Below, piece after piece: positions 52,787 through 64,000 of a stretch of 64,000 nucleotides of DNA. Under the pieces are notes generated by a model, which was given only the letters and a program-made list of their open reading frames with translations, was not told the DNA's origin and searched no databases. Position 1 is the stretch's first letter, and each line of letters starts with the position of its first letter. The position numbers were made by a program, and so were the translations under genes. The DNA is from Luzula sylvatica (taxonomy: Eukaryota > Streptophyta > Magnoliopsida > Poales > Juncaceae), in the NCBI GenBank assembly GCA_946800325.1, contig OX326958.1, positions 69,871,264 to 69,935,263 of the forward strand, in the 5' to 3' direction.

Positions 52787-55700
52787 TGGCACGATCTTTA
52801 TATCAAAATCGCTCGTCTCGACGAGAGAAATGTTGCCACATGACTGAATTTGGGAGAATTGGTCCTTTTAACCCGGAATAACAAAAAACATAGTTTATTG
52901 TAATTTGATCAGGCATTATTAAATATGAAGATTATAGCATGATTTTGCGACTTTCAAACGACCTATTTTGCGAGAACAAATGTAGGAGGAGAGACCGCTT
53001 CCCGTGGATTTCAGGCGTATAATTTTAGTATAAAAGTTCTTCGTTATTTTACCAAATAATTGTAAAATGCAGATAAAAGTAATCGGGGGAACAGCAGAAA
53101 ATGGTAATGTCGTTATGTTAAAACCCTCGTAACTTTCTCATCCTTTCTTTCACCAGATGGCACGATCTTTATATCAAAATCGCTCGTCTCGACGAGAGAA
53201 ATGTAGCCACGTGACTGGATTTGGGAGATATAGTCCTTTTAACTCGGAATAACAAAAAACACAGTTTATTGTAATTTCATCAGGAATTATTAAATATGAA
53301 GATTATAGCATGATTTTGTGACTTTGAAACGACCTATTTTGCGAGAACAAATGTAGGAGGAGAGACCGCTTCCAGTGGATTTCAGGCGTATAATTAAAGC
53401 ATAAAAGTTCTTCGTTATTTAACCAAATAATTATAAAATGCAGATAAAAGTAATAGGGTGAACTGCAGAAAATGGTAATGTCGTTATGTTAAAACCCTCG
53501 TAACTTTCTCATCCTTTTTTTCACCAGATGGCACGATCTTTATATCAAAATCGCTCGTATCGACGAGAGAAATGTTGCCACATGACTGAATTTGGGAGAA
53601 TTGGTCCTTTTAACCCGGAATAACAAAAAACATAGTTTATTGTAATTTGATCAGGCATTATTAAATATGAAGATTATAGCATGATTTTGCGACTTTCAAA
53701 CGACCTATTTTGCGAGAACAAATGTAGGAGGAGAGACCGCTTCCCGTGGATTTCAGGCATATAATTTTAGTATAAAAGTTCTTCGTTATTTTACCAAATA
53801 ATTGTAAAATGCAGATAAAAGTAATAGGGGGAACAGCAGAAAATGGTAATGTCGTTATGTTAAAACGCTCGTAACTTTCTCATCCTTTCTTTCACCAGAT
53901 GGCACGATCTTTATATCAAAATCGCTCGTCTCGACGAGAGAAATGTAGCCACGTGACTGGATTTGGGAGATATAGTCCTTTTAACTCGGAATAACAAAAA
54001 ACACAGTTTATTGTAATTTCATCAGGAATTATTAAATATGAAGATTATAGCATGATTTTGTGACTTTCAAATGACCTATTTTGCGAGAACAAATGTAGGA
54101 GGAGAGACCGCTTTCAGTGGATTTCAGGCGTATAATTTAAGCATAAAAGTTCTTCGTTATTTAACCAAACAATTGTAAAATGCAGATAAAAGTAATAGGG
54201 GGAACTGCAGAAAATGGTAATGTCGTTATGTTAAAACCCTCGTAACTTTCTCATCCTTTCTTTCACCAGATGGCACGATCTTTATATCAAAATCGCTCGT
54301 CTCGACGAGAGAAATGTTGCCACATGACTGAATTTGGGAGAATTGGTCCTTTTAACCCGGAATAACAAAAAACATAGTTTATTGTAATTTGATCAGGCAT
54401 TATTAAATATGAAGATTATAGCATGATTTTGCGACTTTCAAACGACCTATTTTGCGAGAACAAATGTAGGAGGAGAGACCGCTTCCAGTGGATTTCAGGC
54501 GTATAATTTAATTATAAAAGTTCTTCGTTATTTAACCAAATAATTGTAAAATGTAGATAAAAGTAATAGGGGGAACTGCAAAAAATGGTAATGTCGTTAT
54601 GTTAAAACCCTCGTAACTTTCTCATCCTTTCTTTCACAAGATGGTACGATCTTTATATCAAATTCGCTCGTCTCGACGAGAGAAATGTAGCCACCCTACT
54701 GGATTTTGGAGATTTGGTCCTTTTAACCCAGAATAACAAAAAGCACAGTTTATTGTTATTTCATCAGGTATTATTAAATATGAAGCATGATTTTGCGACT
54801 TTCAAACGACCTATTTTGCGAGAACAAATGTAGGAGGAGAGACCGCTTACAGTGGATTTCAGGCGTATAATTGAAGTATAAAAGTTCTTCCTTATTTAAC
54901 CAAATAATTATAAAATGCAGATAAAAGTAATAGGGGGAACGGCAGAAAATGGTAATGTCGTTATGTAAAAACCCTCGTAACTTTCTCATCCTTTCTTTCA
55001 ACAGATGGCATGATCTTTATATCAAAATCGCTCGTCTCGACGAGAGAAATGTAGCCACATGACTGGATTTGGGAGATTTGGTCCTTTTAACCCGGAATAA
55101 CAAAAAACACAGTTTATTGTAGTTTCATCACGCATTATTAAATATGAATATTATAGCATGATTTTGTGGCTTTCAAACGACCTATTTTGCGAGAACAAAT
55201 GTAGGAGGAGAGACCGCTTCCAGTGGATTTCAGGCGTATAATTTAAGTATAAAAGTTCTTCGTTATTTAACCAAATAATTGTAAAATGCAGATAAAAGTA
55301 ATAGGGGGAACTGCAGAAAATGGTAATGTCGTTATATTAAAACCCTCGTAACTTTCTCATCCTTTCTTTCACCAGATGGCACGATCTTTATATCAAAATC
55401 GCTCGTCTCGACGAGAGAAATATTGCCACACGAGTGAATTTGGGAGAATTGGTCCTTTTAACCCGGAATAACAAAAAACATAGTTTATTGTAATTTGATC
55501 AGGCATTATTAAATATGAAGATTATAGCATGATTTTGCGACTTTCAAACGACCTATTTTGCGAGAACAAATGTAGGAGGAGAGACCGGTTCCAGTGGATT
55601 TCAGGCGTATAATTTAAGTATAAAAGTTCTTCGTTATTTAACCAAATAATTGTAAAATGAAGATAAAATTAATTGGGGGAACTGCAGAAAATGGTAATGT

Positions 55701-55909
55701 CGTTATGTTAAAACCCTCGTAACTTTCTCATCCTTTCTTTCACCAGATGGCACGATCTTTATATTTAAATCGCTCGTCTCGACGAGAGAAATGTAGCCAC
55801 GCTACTGGATTTTGGAGATTTGGTCCTTTTAACCCAGAATAATAAAAAGCACAGTTTATTGTTATTTCATCAGGCATTATTAAATATGAAGCATGATTTT
55901 GCGACTTTC

Positions 55910-55912
55910 GAA
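55910..55912. other. Satellite A / satellite B junction
   Basis: Satellite A matches through GCGACTTTCGAA (to 55912) and satellite B matches from GAATATGAAGATTGTCC (from 55910). The two share GAA at the join. There is no transition zone. This is an abrupt fusion with three bases of microhomology. Confidence 0.85.
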
Positions 55913-55950
55913 TATGAAGATTGTCCAATTGTAGGTTTCTCAATCTTTCT

Positions 55951-56315
55951 CCAAATGGCACGATTTTTATATCAAAATCGCTCGCCCCGGAGAGAGAAAT
56001 ACAGCAGCGCGAAGAAATTTGGGAAATTATGTATTTTGAAACCGAATTAACAGAAAATACAGTTTTTTTTGGTAATTTCATCATGAATTATAGAATATGA
56101 AGATTATCACATTGTAACTTTCTCATACTTTCTCCAAATGGCACGATCTTCATATCAAAATCGCTCGCCTCGACGAGAGGAATGCAGCACCGCGGTCGAA
56201 TTTCGAAAATTATGTATTTTGAGCCCGAATTAACAAAAAATATAGTTTTTTTTGAAATTTCATCTTGAATTATTGAATATGAAGATTGTCCAATTGTAGG
56301 TTTCTCAATCTTTCT
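55951..56315 (+). repeat. Representative satellite B dimer (type 1 plus type 2)
   Basis: Type 1 occupies 55951-56133 and ends with GAAGATTATCACATTGTAAC leading into the next unit. Type 2 occupies 56134-56315 and ends with GAAGATTGTCCAATTGTAGG. Being first in the array, this dimer shows edge changes such as CGCGAAGAAATTTGGG for CGCGAACGAATTTGGG and ATTATAGAATATG for ATTATTGAATATG. Confidence 0.85.
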
Positions 56316-56999
56316 CCAAATGGCACGATTTTTATATCAAAATCGCTCGCCCCGGAGAGAGAAATACAGCAACGCGAACGAATTTGGGAAATTATGTATT
56401 TTGAGCCCGAATTAACAGAAAATACAGTTTTTTTGGTAATTTCATCATGAATTATTGAATATGAAGATTATCACATTGTAACTTTCTCATACTTTCTCCA
56501 AATGGCACGATCTTCATATCAAAATCGCTCGCCTCGACAAGAGGAATGCAGCCGCGCGGTCGAATTTCGAAAATTATGTATTTTGAGGCCGAATTAACAA
56601 AAAATACATTTTTTTTTGTAATTTCATCTTGAATTATTGAATATGAAGATTGTCCAATTGTAGGTTTCTCAATCTTTCTCCAAATGGCACGATTTTTATA
56701 TCAAAATCGCTCGCCCCGGGGAGAGAAATACAGCAGCGCGAACGAATTTGGCAAATTATGTATTTTGAACCCGAATTAACAGAAAATACAGTTTTTTTGG
56801 TAATTTCATCATGAATTATTGAATATGAAGATTATCACATTGTAACTTTCTCATACTTTCTCCAAATGGCACGATCTTCATATCAAAATCGCTCGCCTCG
56901 ACGAGAGGAATGCAGCGGCGCGGTCGAATTTCGAAAATTATGTATTTTGAGCCCGAATTAACAAAAAATACAGTTTTATTTGGTAATTTCATCTTGAAT

Positions 57000-59910
57000 T
57001 ATTGAATATGAAGATTGTCCAATTGTAGGTTTCTCAATCTTTCTCCAAATGGCACGATTTTTATATCAAAATCGCTCGCCCCGGGGAGAGAAATACAATA
57101 GCGCGAACGAATTTGGGAAATTATGTATTTTGAACCCGAATTAACAGAAAATACAGTTTTTTTGGTAATTTCATCATGAATTATTGAATATGAAGATTAT
57201 CACATTGTAACTTTCTCATACTTTCTCCAAATGGCACGATCTTCATATCAAAATCGCTCGCCTCGACGAGAGGAATGCAGCATCGCGGTCGAATTTCGAA
57301 AATTATGTATTTTGAGCCCGAATTAACAAAAAATACAGTTTTTTTTTTAATTTAATCTTGAATTATTGAATATGAAGATTGTCCAATTGTAGGTTTCTCA
57401 ATCTTTCTCCAAATGGCACGATTTTTATATCAAAATCGCTCGCCCCGGGGAGAGAAATACAGCAGCGCGAACGAATTTGGGAAATTATGTATTTTGAACC
57501 CGAATTAACAGAAAATACAGTTTTTTTGGTAATTTCATCATGAATTATTGAATATGAAGATTATCACGTTGTAACTTTCTCATACTTTCTCCAAATGGCA
57601 CGATCTTCATATCAAAATCGCTCGCCTCGACGAGAGGAATGCAGCACCGCGGTCGAATTTCGAAAATTATGTATTTTGAGCCCGAATTAACAAAAAATAC
57701 AGTTTTTTTTGTAATTTCGTCTTGAATTATTGAATATGAAGATTGTCCAATTGTAGGTTTCTCAATCTTTCTCCAAATGGCACGATTTTTATATCAAAAT
57801 CGCTCGCCCCGGAGAGAGAAATACAGCAACGCGAACGAATTTGGGAAATTATGTATTTTGAACCCGAATTAACAGAAAATACAGTTTTTTTGGTAATTTC
57901 ATCATGAATTATTGAATATGAAGATTATCACATTGTAACTTTCTCATACTTTCTCCAAATGGCACGATCTTCATATCAAAATCGCTCGCCTCGACGAGAG
58001 GAATGCAGCAGCGGGGTCGAATTTCGAAAATTATGTATTTTGAGCCCGAATTAACAAAAAATACAGTTTTTTTTGTAATTTCATCTTGAATTATTGAATA
58101 TGAAGATTGTCCAATTGTAGGTTTCTCAATCTTTCTCCAAATGGCACGATTTTTATATCAAAATCGCTCGCCCCGGGGAGAGAAATACAGCAGCGCGAAC
58201 GAATTTTGCAAATTATGTATTTTGAACCCGAATTAACAGAAAATACAGTTTTTTTGCTAATTTCATCATGAATTATTGAATATGAAGATTATCACATTGT
58301 AACTTTCTCATACTTTCTCCAAATGGCACGATCTTCATATCAAAATCGCTCGCCTCGACGAGAGGAATGCAGCCGCGCGGTCGAATTTCGAAAATTATGT
58401 ATTTTGAGCCCGAATTAACAAAAAATACAGTTTTATTTGGTAATTTCATCTTGAATTATTGAATATGAAGATTGTCCAATTGTAGGTTTCTCAATCTTTC
58501 TCCAAATGGCACGATTTTTATATCAAAATCGCTCGCCCCGGGGAGAGAAATACAATAGCGCGAACGAATTTGGGAAATTATGTATTTTGAACCCGAATTA
58601 ACAGAAAATACAGTTTTTTTGGTAATTTCATCATGAATTATTGAATATGAAGATTATCACATTGTAACTTTCTCATACTTTCTCCAAATGGCACGATCTT
58701 CATATCAAAATCGCTCGCCTCGACGAGAGGAATGCAGCATCGCGGTCGAATTTCGAAAATTATGTATTTTGAGCCCGAATTAACAAAAAATACAGTTTTT
58801 TTTTTAATTTAATCTTGAATTATTGAATATGAAGATTGTCCAATTGTAGGTTTCTCAATCTTTCTCCAAATGGCACGATTTTTATATCAAAATCGCTCGC
58901 CCCGGGGAGAGAAATACAGCAGCGCGAACGAATTTGGGAAATTATGTATTTTGAACCCGAATTAACAGAAAATACAGTTTTTTTGGTAATTTCATCATGA
59001 ATTATTGAATATGAAGATTATCACATTGTAACTTTCTCATACTTTCTCCAAATGGCACGATCTTCATATCAAAATCGCTCGCCTCGACGAGAGGAATGCA
59101 GCACCGCGGTCGAATTTCGAAAATTATGTATTTTGAGCCCGAATTAACAAAAAATACAGTTTTTTTTGTAATTTCGTCTTGAATTATTGAATATGAAGAT
59201 TGTCCAATTGTAGGTTTCTCAATCTTTCTCCAAATGGCACGATTTTTATATCAAAATCGCTCGCCCCGGAGAGAGAAATACAGCAACGCGAACGAATTTG
59301 GGAAATTATGTATTTTGAACCCGAATTAACAGAAAATACAGTTTTTTTGGTAATTTCATCATGAATTATTGAATATGAAGATTATCACATTGTAACTTTC
59401 TCATACTTTCTCCAAATGGCACGATCTTCATATCAAAATCGCTCGCCTCGACGAGAGGAATGCAGCAGCGGGGTCGAATTTCGAAAATTATGTATTTTGA
59501 GCCCGAATTAACAAAAAATACAGTTTTTTTTGTAATTTCATCTTGAATTATTGAATATGAAGATTGTCCAATTGTAGGTTTCTCAATCTTTCTCCAAATG
59601 GCACGATTTTTATATCAAAATCGCTCGCCCCGGGGAGAGAAATACAGCAGCGCGAACGAATTTGGCAAATTATGTATTTTGAACCCGAATTAACAGAAAA
59701 TACAGTTTTTTTGCTAATTTCATCATGAATTATTGAATATGAAGATTATCACATTGTAACTTTCTCATACTTTCTCCAAATGGCACGATCTTCATATCAA
59801 AATCGCTCGCCTCGACGAGAGGAATGCAGCCGCGCGGTCGAATTTCGAAAATTATGTATTTTGAGCCCGAATTAACAAAAAATACAGTTTTATTTGGTAA
59901 TTTCATCTTG
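57000..59910 (+). repeat. 8-monomer (1457-bp) higher-order duplication in B
   Basis: Marks recur at 1457 bp. They are AAATACAATAGCGCG at 57091 and 58548, GCATCGCGG followed by TTTTAATTTAATC, CACCGCGG followed by TAATTTCGTC, GCAGCGGGGTCG near 58008 and 59465, TTTTTGCTAATTTC near 58253 and 59710, and the TTTATTTGG variant. The same order of marks reappears less exactly around 61.3-62.8 kb, and GCATCGCGG with TAATTTAATC again near 63.47 kb. Confidence 0.8.
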
Positions 59911-62900
59911 AATTATTGAATATGAAGATTGTCCAATTGTAGGTTTCTCAATCTTTCTCCAAATGGCACGATTTTTATATCAAAATCGCTCGCCCCGGGG
60001 AGAGAAATACAGCAGCGCGAACGAATTTGGGAAATTATGTATTTTGAACCCGAATTAACAGAAAATACAGTTTTTTTGGTAATTTCATCATGAATTATTG
60101 AATATGAAGATTATCACATTGTAACTTTCTCATACTTTCTCCAAATGGCACGATCTTCATATCAAAATCGCTCGCCTCGACGAGAGGAATACAGCATCGC
60201 GGTCGAATTTCGAAAATCATGTATTTTGAGCCCGAATTAACAAAAAATACAGTTTTATTTGGTAATTTCATCTTGAATTATTGAATATGAAGATTGTCCA
60301 ATTGTAGGTTTCTCAATCTTTCTCCAAATGGCACGATTTTTATATCAAAATCGCTCGCCCCGGGGAGAGAAATACAGCAGCGCGAACGAATTTGGGAAAT
60401 TATGTATTTTGAACCCGAATTAACAGAAAATACAGTTTTTTTGGTAATTTCATCATGAATTATTGAATATGAAGATTATCACATTGTAACTTTCTCATAC
60501 TTTCTCCAAATGGCACGATCTTCATATCAAAATCGCTCACTTCGACGAGAGGAATGCAGCAGCCCGGTCGAATTTCGAAAATTATGTATTTTGAGCCCGA
60601 ATTAACAAAAAATACAGTTTTATTTGGTAATTTCATCTTGAATTATTGAATATGAAGATTGTCCAATTGTAGGTTTCTCAATCTTTCTCCAAATGGCACG
60701 ATTTTTATATCAAAATCGCTCGCCCCGGGTAGAAAAATACAGCAGCGCGAACGAATTTGGGAAATTATGTATTTTGAACCCGAATTAACAGAAAATACAG
60801 TTTTTTTGGTAATTTCATCATGAATTATTGAATATGAAGATTATCACATTGTAACTTTCTCATACTTTCTCCAAATGGCACGATCTTCATATCAAAATCG
60901 CTCGCCTCGACGAGAGGAATGCAGCATCGCGGTCGAATTTCGAAAATTATGTATTTTGAGCCCGAATTAACAAAAAATACAGTTTTATTTGGTAATTTCA
61001 TCTTGAATTATTGAATATGAAGATTGTCCAATTGTAGGTTTCTCAATCTTTCTCCAAATGGCACGATTTTTATATCAAAATCGCTCGCCCCGGGTAGAAA
61101 AATACAGCAGCGCGAACGAATTTGGGAAATTATGTATTTTGAACCCGAATTAACAGAAAATACAGTTTTTTTGGTAATTTCATCATGAATTATTGAATAT
61201 GAAGATTATCACATTGTAACTTTCTCATACTTTCTCCAAATGGCACGATCTTCATATCAAAATCGCTCGCCTCGACGAGAGGAATGCAGCATCGCGGTCG
61301 AATTTCGAAAATTATGTATTTTGAGCCCGAATTAACAAAAAATACAGTTTTTTTTGTAATTTAATCTTGAATTATTGAATATGAAGATTGTCCAATTGTA
61401 GGTTTCTCAATCTTTCTCCAAATGGCACGATTTTTATATCAAAATCGCTCGCCCCGGGGAGAGAAATATAGCAGCGCGAACGAATTTGGGAAATTATGTA
61501 TTTTGAACCCGAATTAACAGAAAATACAGTTTTTTTGGTAATTTCATCATGAATTATTGAATATGAAGATTATCACATTGTAACTTTCTCATACTTTCTC
61601 CAAATGGCACGATCTTCATATCAAAATCGCTCGCCTCGACGAGAGGAATGCAGCACCGCGGTCGAATTTCGAAAATTATGTATTTTGAGCCCGAATTAAC
61701 AAAAAATACAGTTTTTTTTGTAATTTCATCTTGAATTATTGAATATGAAGATTGTCCAATTGTAGGTTTCTCAATCTTTCTCCAAATGGCACGATTTTTA
61801 TATCAAAATCGCTCGCCCCGGAGAGAGAAATACAGCAACGCGAACGAATTTGGGAAATTATGTATTTTGAACCCGAATTAACAGAAAATACAGTTTTTTT
61901 GATAATTTCATCATGAATTATTGAATATGAAGATTATCACATTGTAACTTTCTCATACTTTCTCCAAATGGCACGATCTTCATATCAAAATCGCTCGCCT
62001 CGATGAGAGGAATGCAGCAGCACGGTCGAATTTCGAAAATTATGTATTTTGAGCCCGAATTAACAAAAAATACAGTTTTTTTTGTAATTTCATCTTGAAT
62101 TATTGAATATGAAGATTGTCCAATTGTAGGTTTCTCAATCTTTCTCCAAATGGCACGATTTTTATATCAAAATCGCTCGCCCCGGAGAGAGAAATACAGC
62201 AACGCGAACGAATTTGGGAAATTATGTATTTTGAACCCGAATTAACATAAAATACAGTTTTTTTGGTAATTTCATCATGAATTATTGAATATGAAGATTA
62301 TCACATTGTAACTTTCTCATACTTTCTCCAAATGGCACGATCTTCATATCAAAATCGCTCGCCTCGACGAGAGGAATGCAGCAGCGGGGTCGAATTTCGA
62401 AAATTATGTATTTTGAGCCCGAATTAACAAAAAATACAGTTTTTTTTGTAATTTCATCTTGAATTATTGAATATGAAGATTGTCCAATTGTAGGTTTCTC
62501 AATCTTTCTCCAAATGGCACGATTTTTATATCAAAATCGCTCGCCCCGGGGAGAGAAATACAGCAGCGCGAACGAATTTGGCAAATTATGTATTTTGAAC
62601 CCGAATTAACAGAAAATACAGTTTTTTTGGTAATTTCATCATGAATTATTGAATATGAAGATTATCACATTGTAACTTTCTCATACTTTCTCCAAATGGC
62701 ACGATCTTCATATCAAAATCGCTCGCCTCGACGAGAGGAATGCAGCCGCGCGGTCGAATTTCGAAAATCATGTATTTTGAGCCCGAATTAACAAAAAATA
62801 CAGTTTTTTTGTAATTTCATCTTGAATTATTGAATATGAAGATTGTCCAATTGTAGGTTTCTCAATCTTTCTCCAAATGGCACGATTTTTATATCAAAAT

Positions 62901-64000
62901 CGCTCGCCCCGGGGAGAGAAATACAGCAGCGCGAACGAATTTGGGAAATTATGTATTTTGAACCCGAATTAACAGAAAATACAGTTTTTTTGGTAATTTC
63001 ATCATGAATTATTGAATATGAAGATTATCACATTGTAACTTTCTCATACTTTCTCCAAATGGCACGATCTTCATATCAAAATCGCTCACCTCGACGAGAG
63101 GAATGCAGCAGCCCGGTCGAATTTCGAAAATTATGTATTTTGAGCCCGAATTAACAAAAAATACAGTTTTATTTGGTAATTTCATCTTGAATTATTGAAT
63201 ATGAAGATTGTCCAATTGTAGGTTTCTCAATCTTTCTCCAAATGGCACGATTTTTATATCAAAATCGCTCGCCCCGGGGAGAGAAATACAGCAGCGCGAA
63301 CGAATTTGGGAAATTATGTATTTTGAACCCGAATTAACAGAAAATACAGTTTTTTTGGTAATTTCATCATGAATTATTGAATATGAAGATTATCACATTG
63401 TAACTTTCTCATACTTTCTCCAAATGGCACGATCTTCATATCAAAATCGCTCGCCTCGACGAGAGGAATGCAGCATCGCGGTCGAATTTCGAAAATTATG
63501 TATTTTGAGCCCGAATTAACAAAAAATACAGTTTTTTTTTGTAATTTAATCTTGAATTATTGAATATGAAGATTGTCCAATTGTAGGTTTCTCAATCTTT
63601 CTCCAAATGGCACGATTTTTATATCAAAATCGCTCGCCCCGGGGAGAGAAATATAGCAGCACGAACGAATTTGGGAAATTATGTATTTTGAACCCGAATT
63701 AACAGAAAATACAGTTTTTTTGGTAATTTCATCATGAATTATTGAATATGAAGATTATCACATTGTAACTTTCTCATACTTTCTCCAAATGGCACGATCT
63801 TCATATCAAAATCGCTCGCCTCGACGAGAGGAATGCAGCACCGCGGTCGAATTTCGAAAATTATGTATTTTGAGCCCGAATTAACAAAAAATACAGTTTT
63901 TTTTGTAATTTCATCTTGAATTATTGAATATGAAGATTGTCCAATTGTAGGTTTCTCAATCTTTCTCCAAATGGCACGATTTTTATATCAAAATCGCTCG

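Larger units (their letters stand above)
52782..55912 (+). repeat. Satellite A array, continuation after the LTR (about 8.5 monomers)
   Basis: The monomer period, orientation and subtype order continue across the insertion. Monomers with GGGAGAATTGG alternate with monomers with GGGAGATATAG from about 48.85 kb to 54.4 kb, and the alternation is not broken by the LTR. The array ends in mid-monomer after GCGACTTTCGAA, where satellite B begins. Confidence 0.95.
55910..64000 (+). repeat. Satellite B array (about 182-bp monomers, 364-bp dimer, about 44 copies, continues past the window)
   Basis: CCAAATGGCACGAT recurs at 55951, 56134, 56316, 56498, 56680, 56862 and 57045, with spacings of 182-183 bp. 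Two types alternate strictly. Type 1 has CGATTTTTATATC, CGCCCCGG and AACGAATTTGGG. Type 2 has CGATCTTCATATC, CGCCTCGACGAGAGG and GGTCGAATTTCG. All copies are head to tail in the same direction as satellite A. The unit matches the first half and the very end of satellite A. No frame of gene size is open. Confidence 0.97.

Noticed and set aside
6549..55001. Dozens of minus-strand open frames of 64-79 codons with nearly the same protein
   Set aside because: They recur with the satellite period, overlap the monomer in full, shift frame with subtype indels, and are absent from most monomers. Sequence homogenisation explains their similarity, and there is no sign of a conserved start, intron or domain.
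55740..56084. 114-codon minus-strand frame
   Set aside because: It spans the A/B junction and reads satellite sequence only. A frame bridging a random fusion point is not a gene.
3176..64000. CRISPR array because of regular spacing
   Set aside because: The whole unit is repeated. There are no short repeats with unique spacers, and the context is eukaryotic.

Overview
The window is almost entirely tandem satellite DNA from a eukaryotic chromosome, most likely a flowering plant. Plant origin is inferred from the AT-rich, intron- and gene-free flank, nucleosome-sized satellite monomers (about 182 and about 369 bp) and a large (2.85 kb) LTR of plant retrotransposon type. I cannot name the lineage. 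No protein-coding gene is supported anywhere. The longest open frames are 91-114 codons, match nothing I recognise, and most recur with the satellite period.

Layout: (1) 1-3175, AT-rich non-satellite flank with small direct repeats, a TA microsatellite and a GC-rich hairpin that resembles a decayed Helitron 3' end. (2) About 3176-49934, satellite A: head-to-tail monomers of about 369 bp, roughly 127 copies by span, all in one orientation. Several sequence subtypes are arranged into higher-order and segmental duplications of 3, 4, 7, 9 and 10 monomers. (3) 49935-52781, a solo LTR-like insertion (TG...CA ends, perfect 5-bp target duplication CCAGA) sitting cleanly inside one satellite A monomer and read on the minus strand. 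(4) 52782-55912, satellite A resumes in the same phase. (5) 55910-64000 (runs off the window), satellite B: about 182-bp monomers of two alternating types, giving a 364-bp dimer and an 8-monomer (1457-bp) higher-order duplication.

The parts are related. A and B share the same core, and B corresponds to A minus a single block of about 186 bp. A diverged copy of the same core (about 82% identity to B over 55 bp by eye) lies inside the U3 end of the LTR that has inserted into the array. This links a retrotransposon LTR family to the satellite family, either as the source of the satellite or as a capturer of it. Both edges of the arrays and the A/B junction are visible, and the A array holds a readable history of unequal exchange: near-identical 9-mers, chimeric monomers, and a four-monomer block shared between sites about 20.7 kb apart. 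A centromeric or pericentromeric location is plausible but not shown by the sequence alone.
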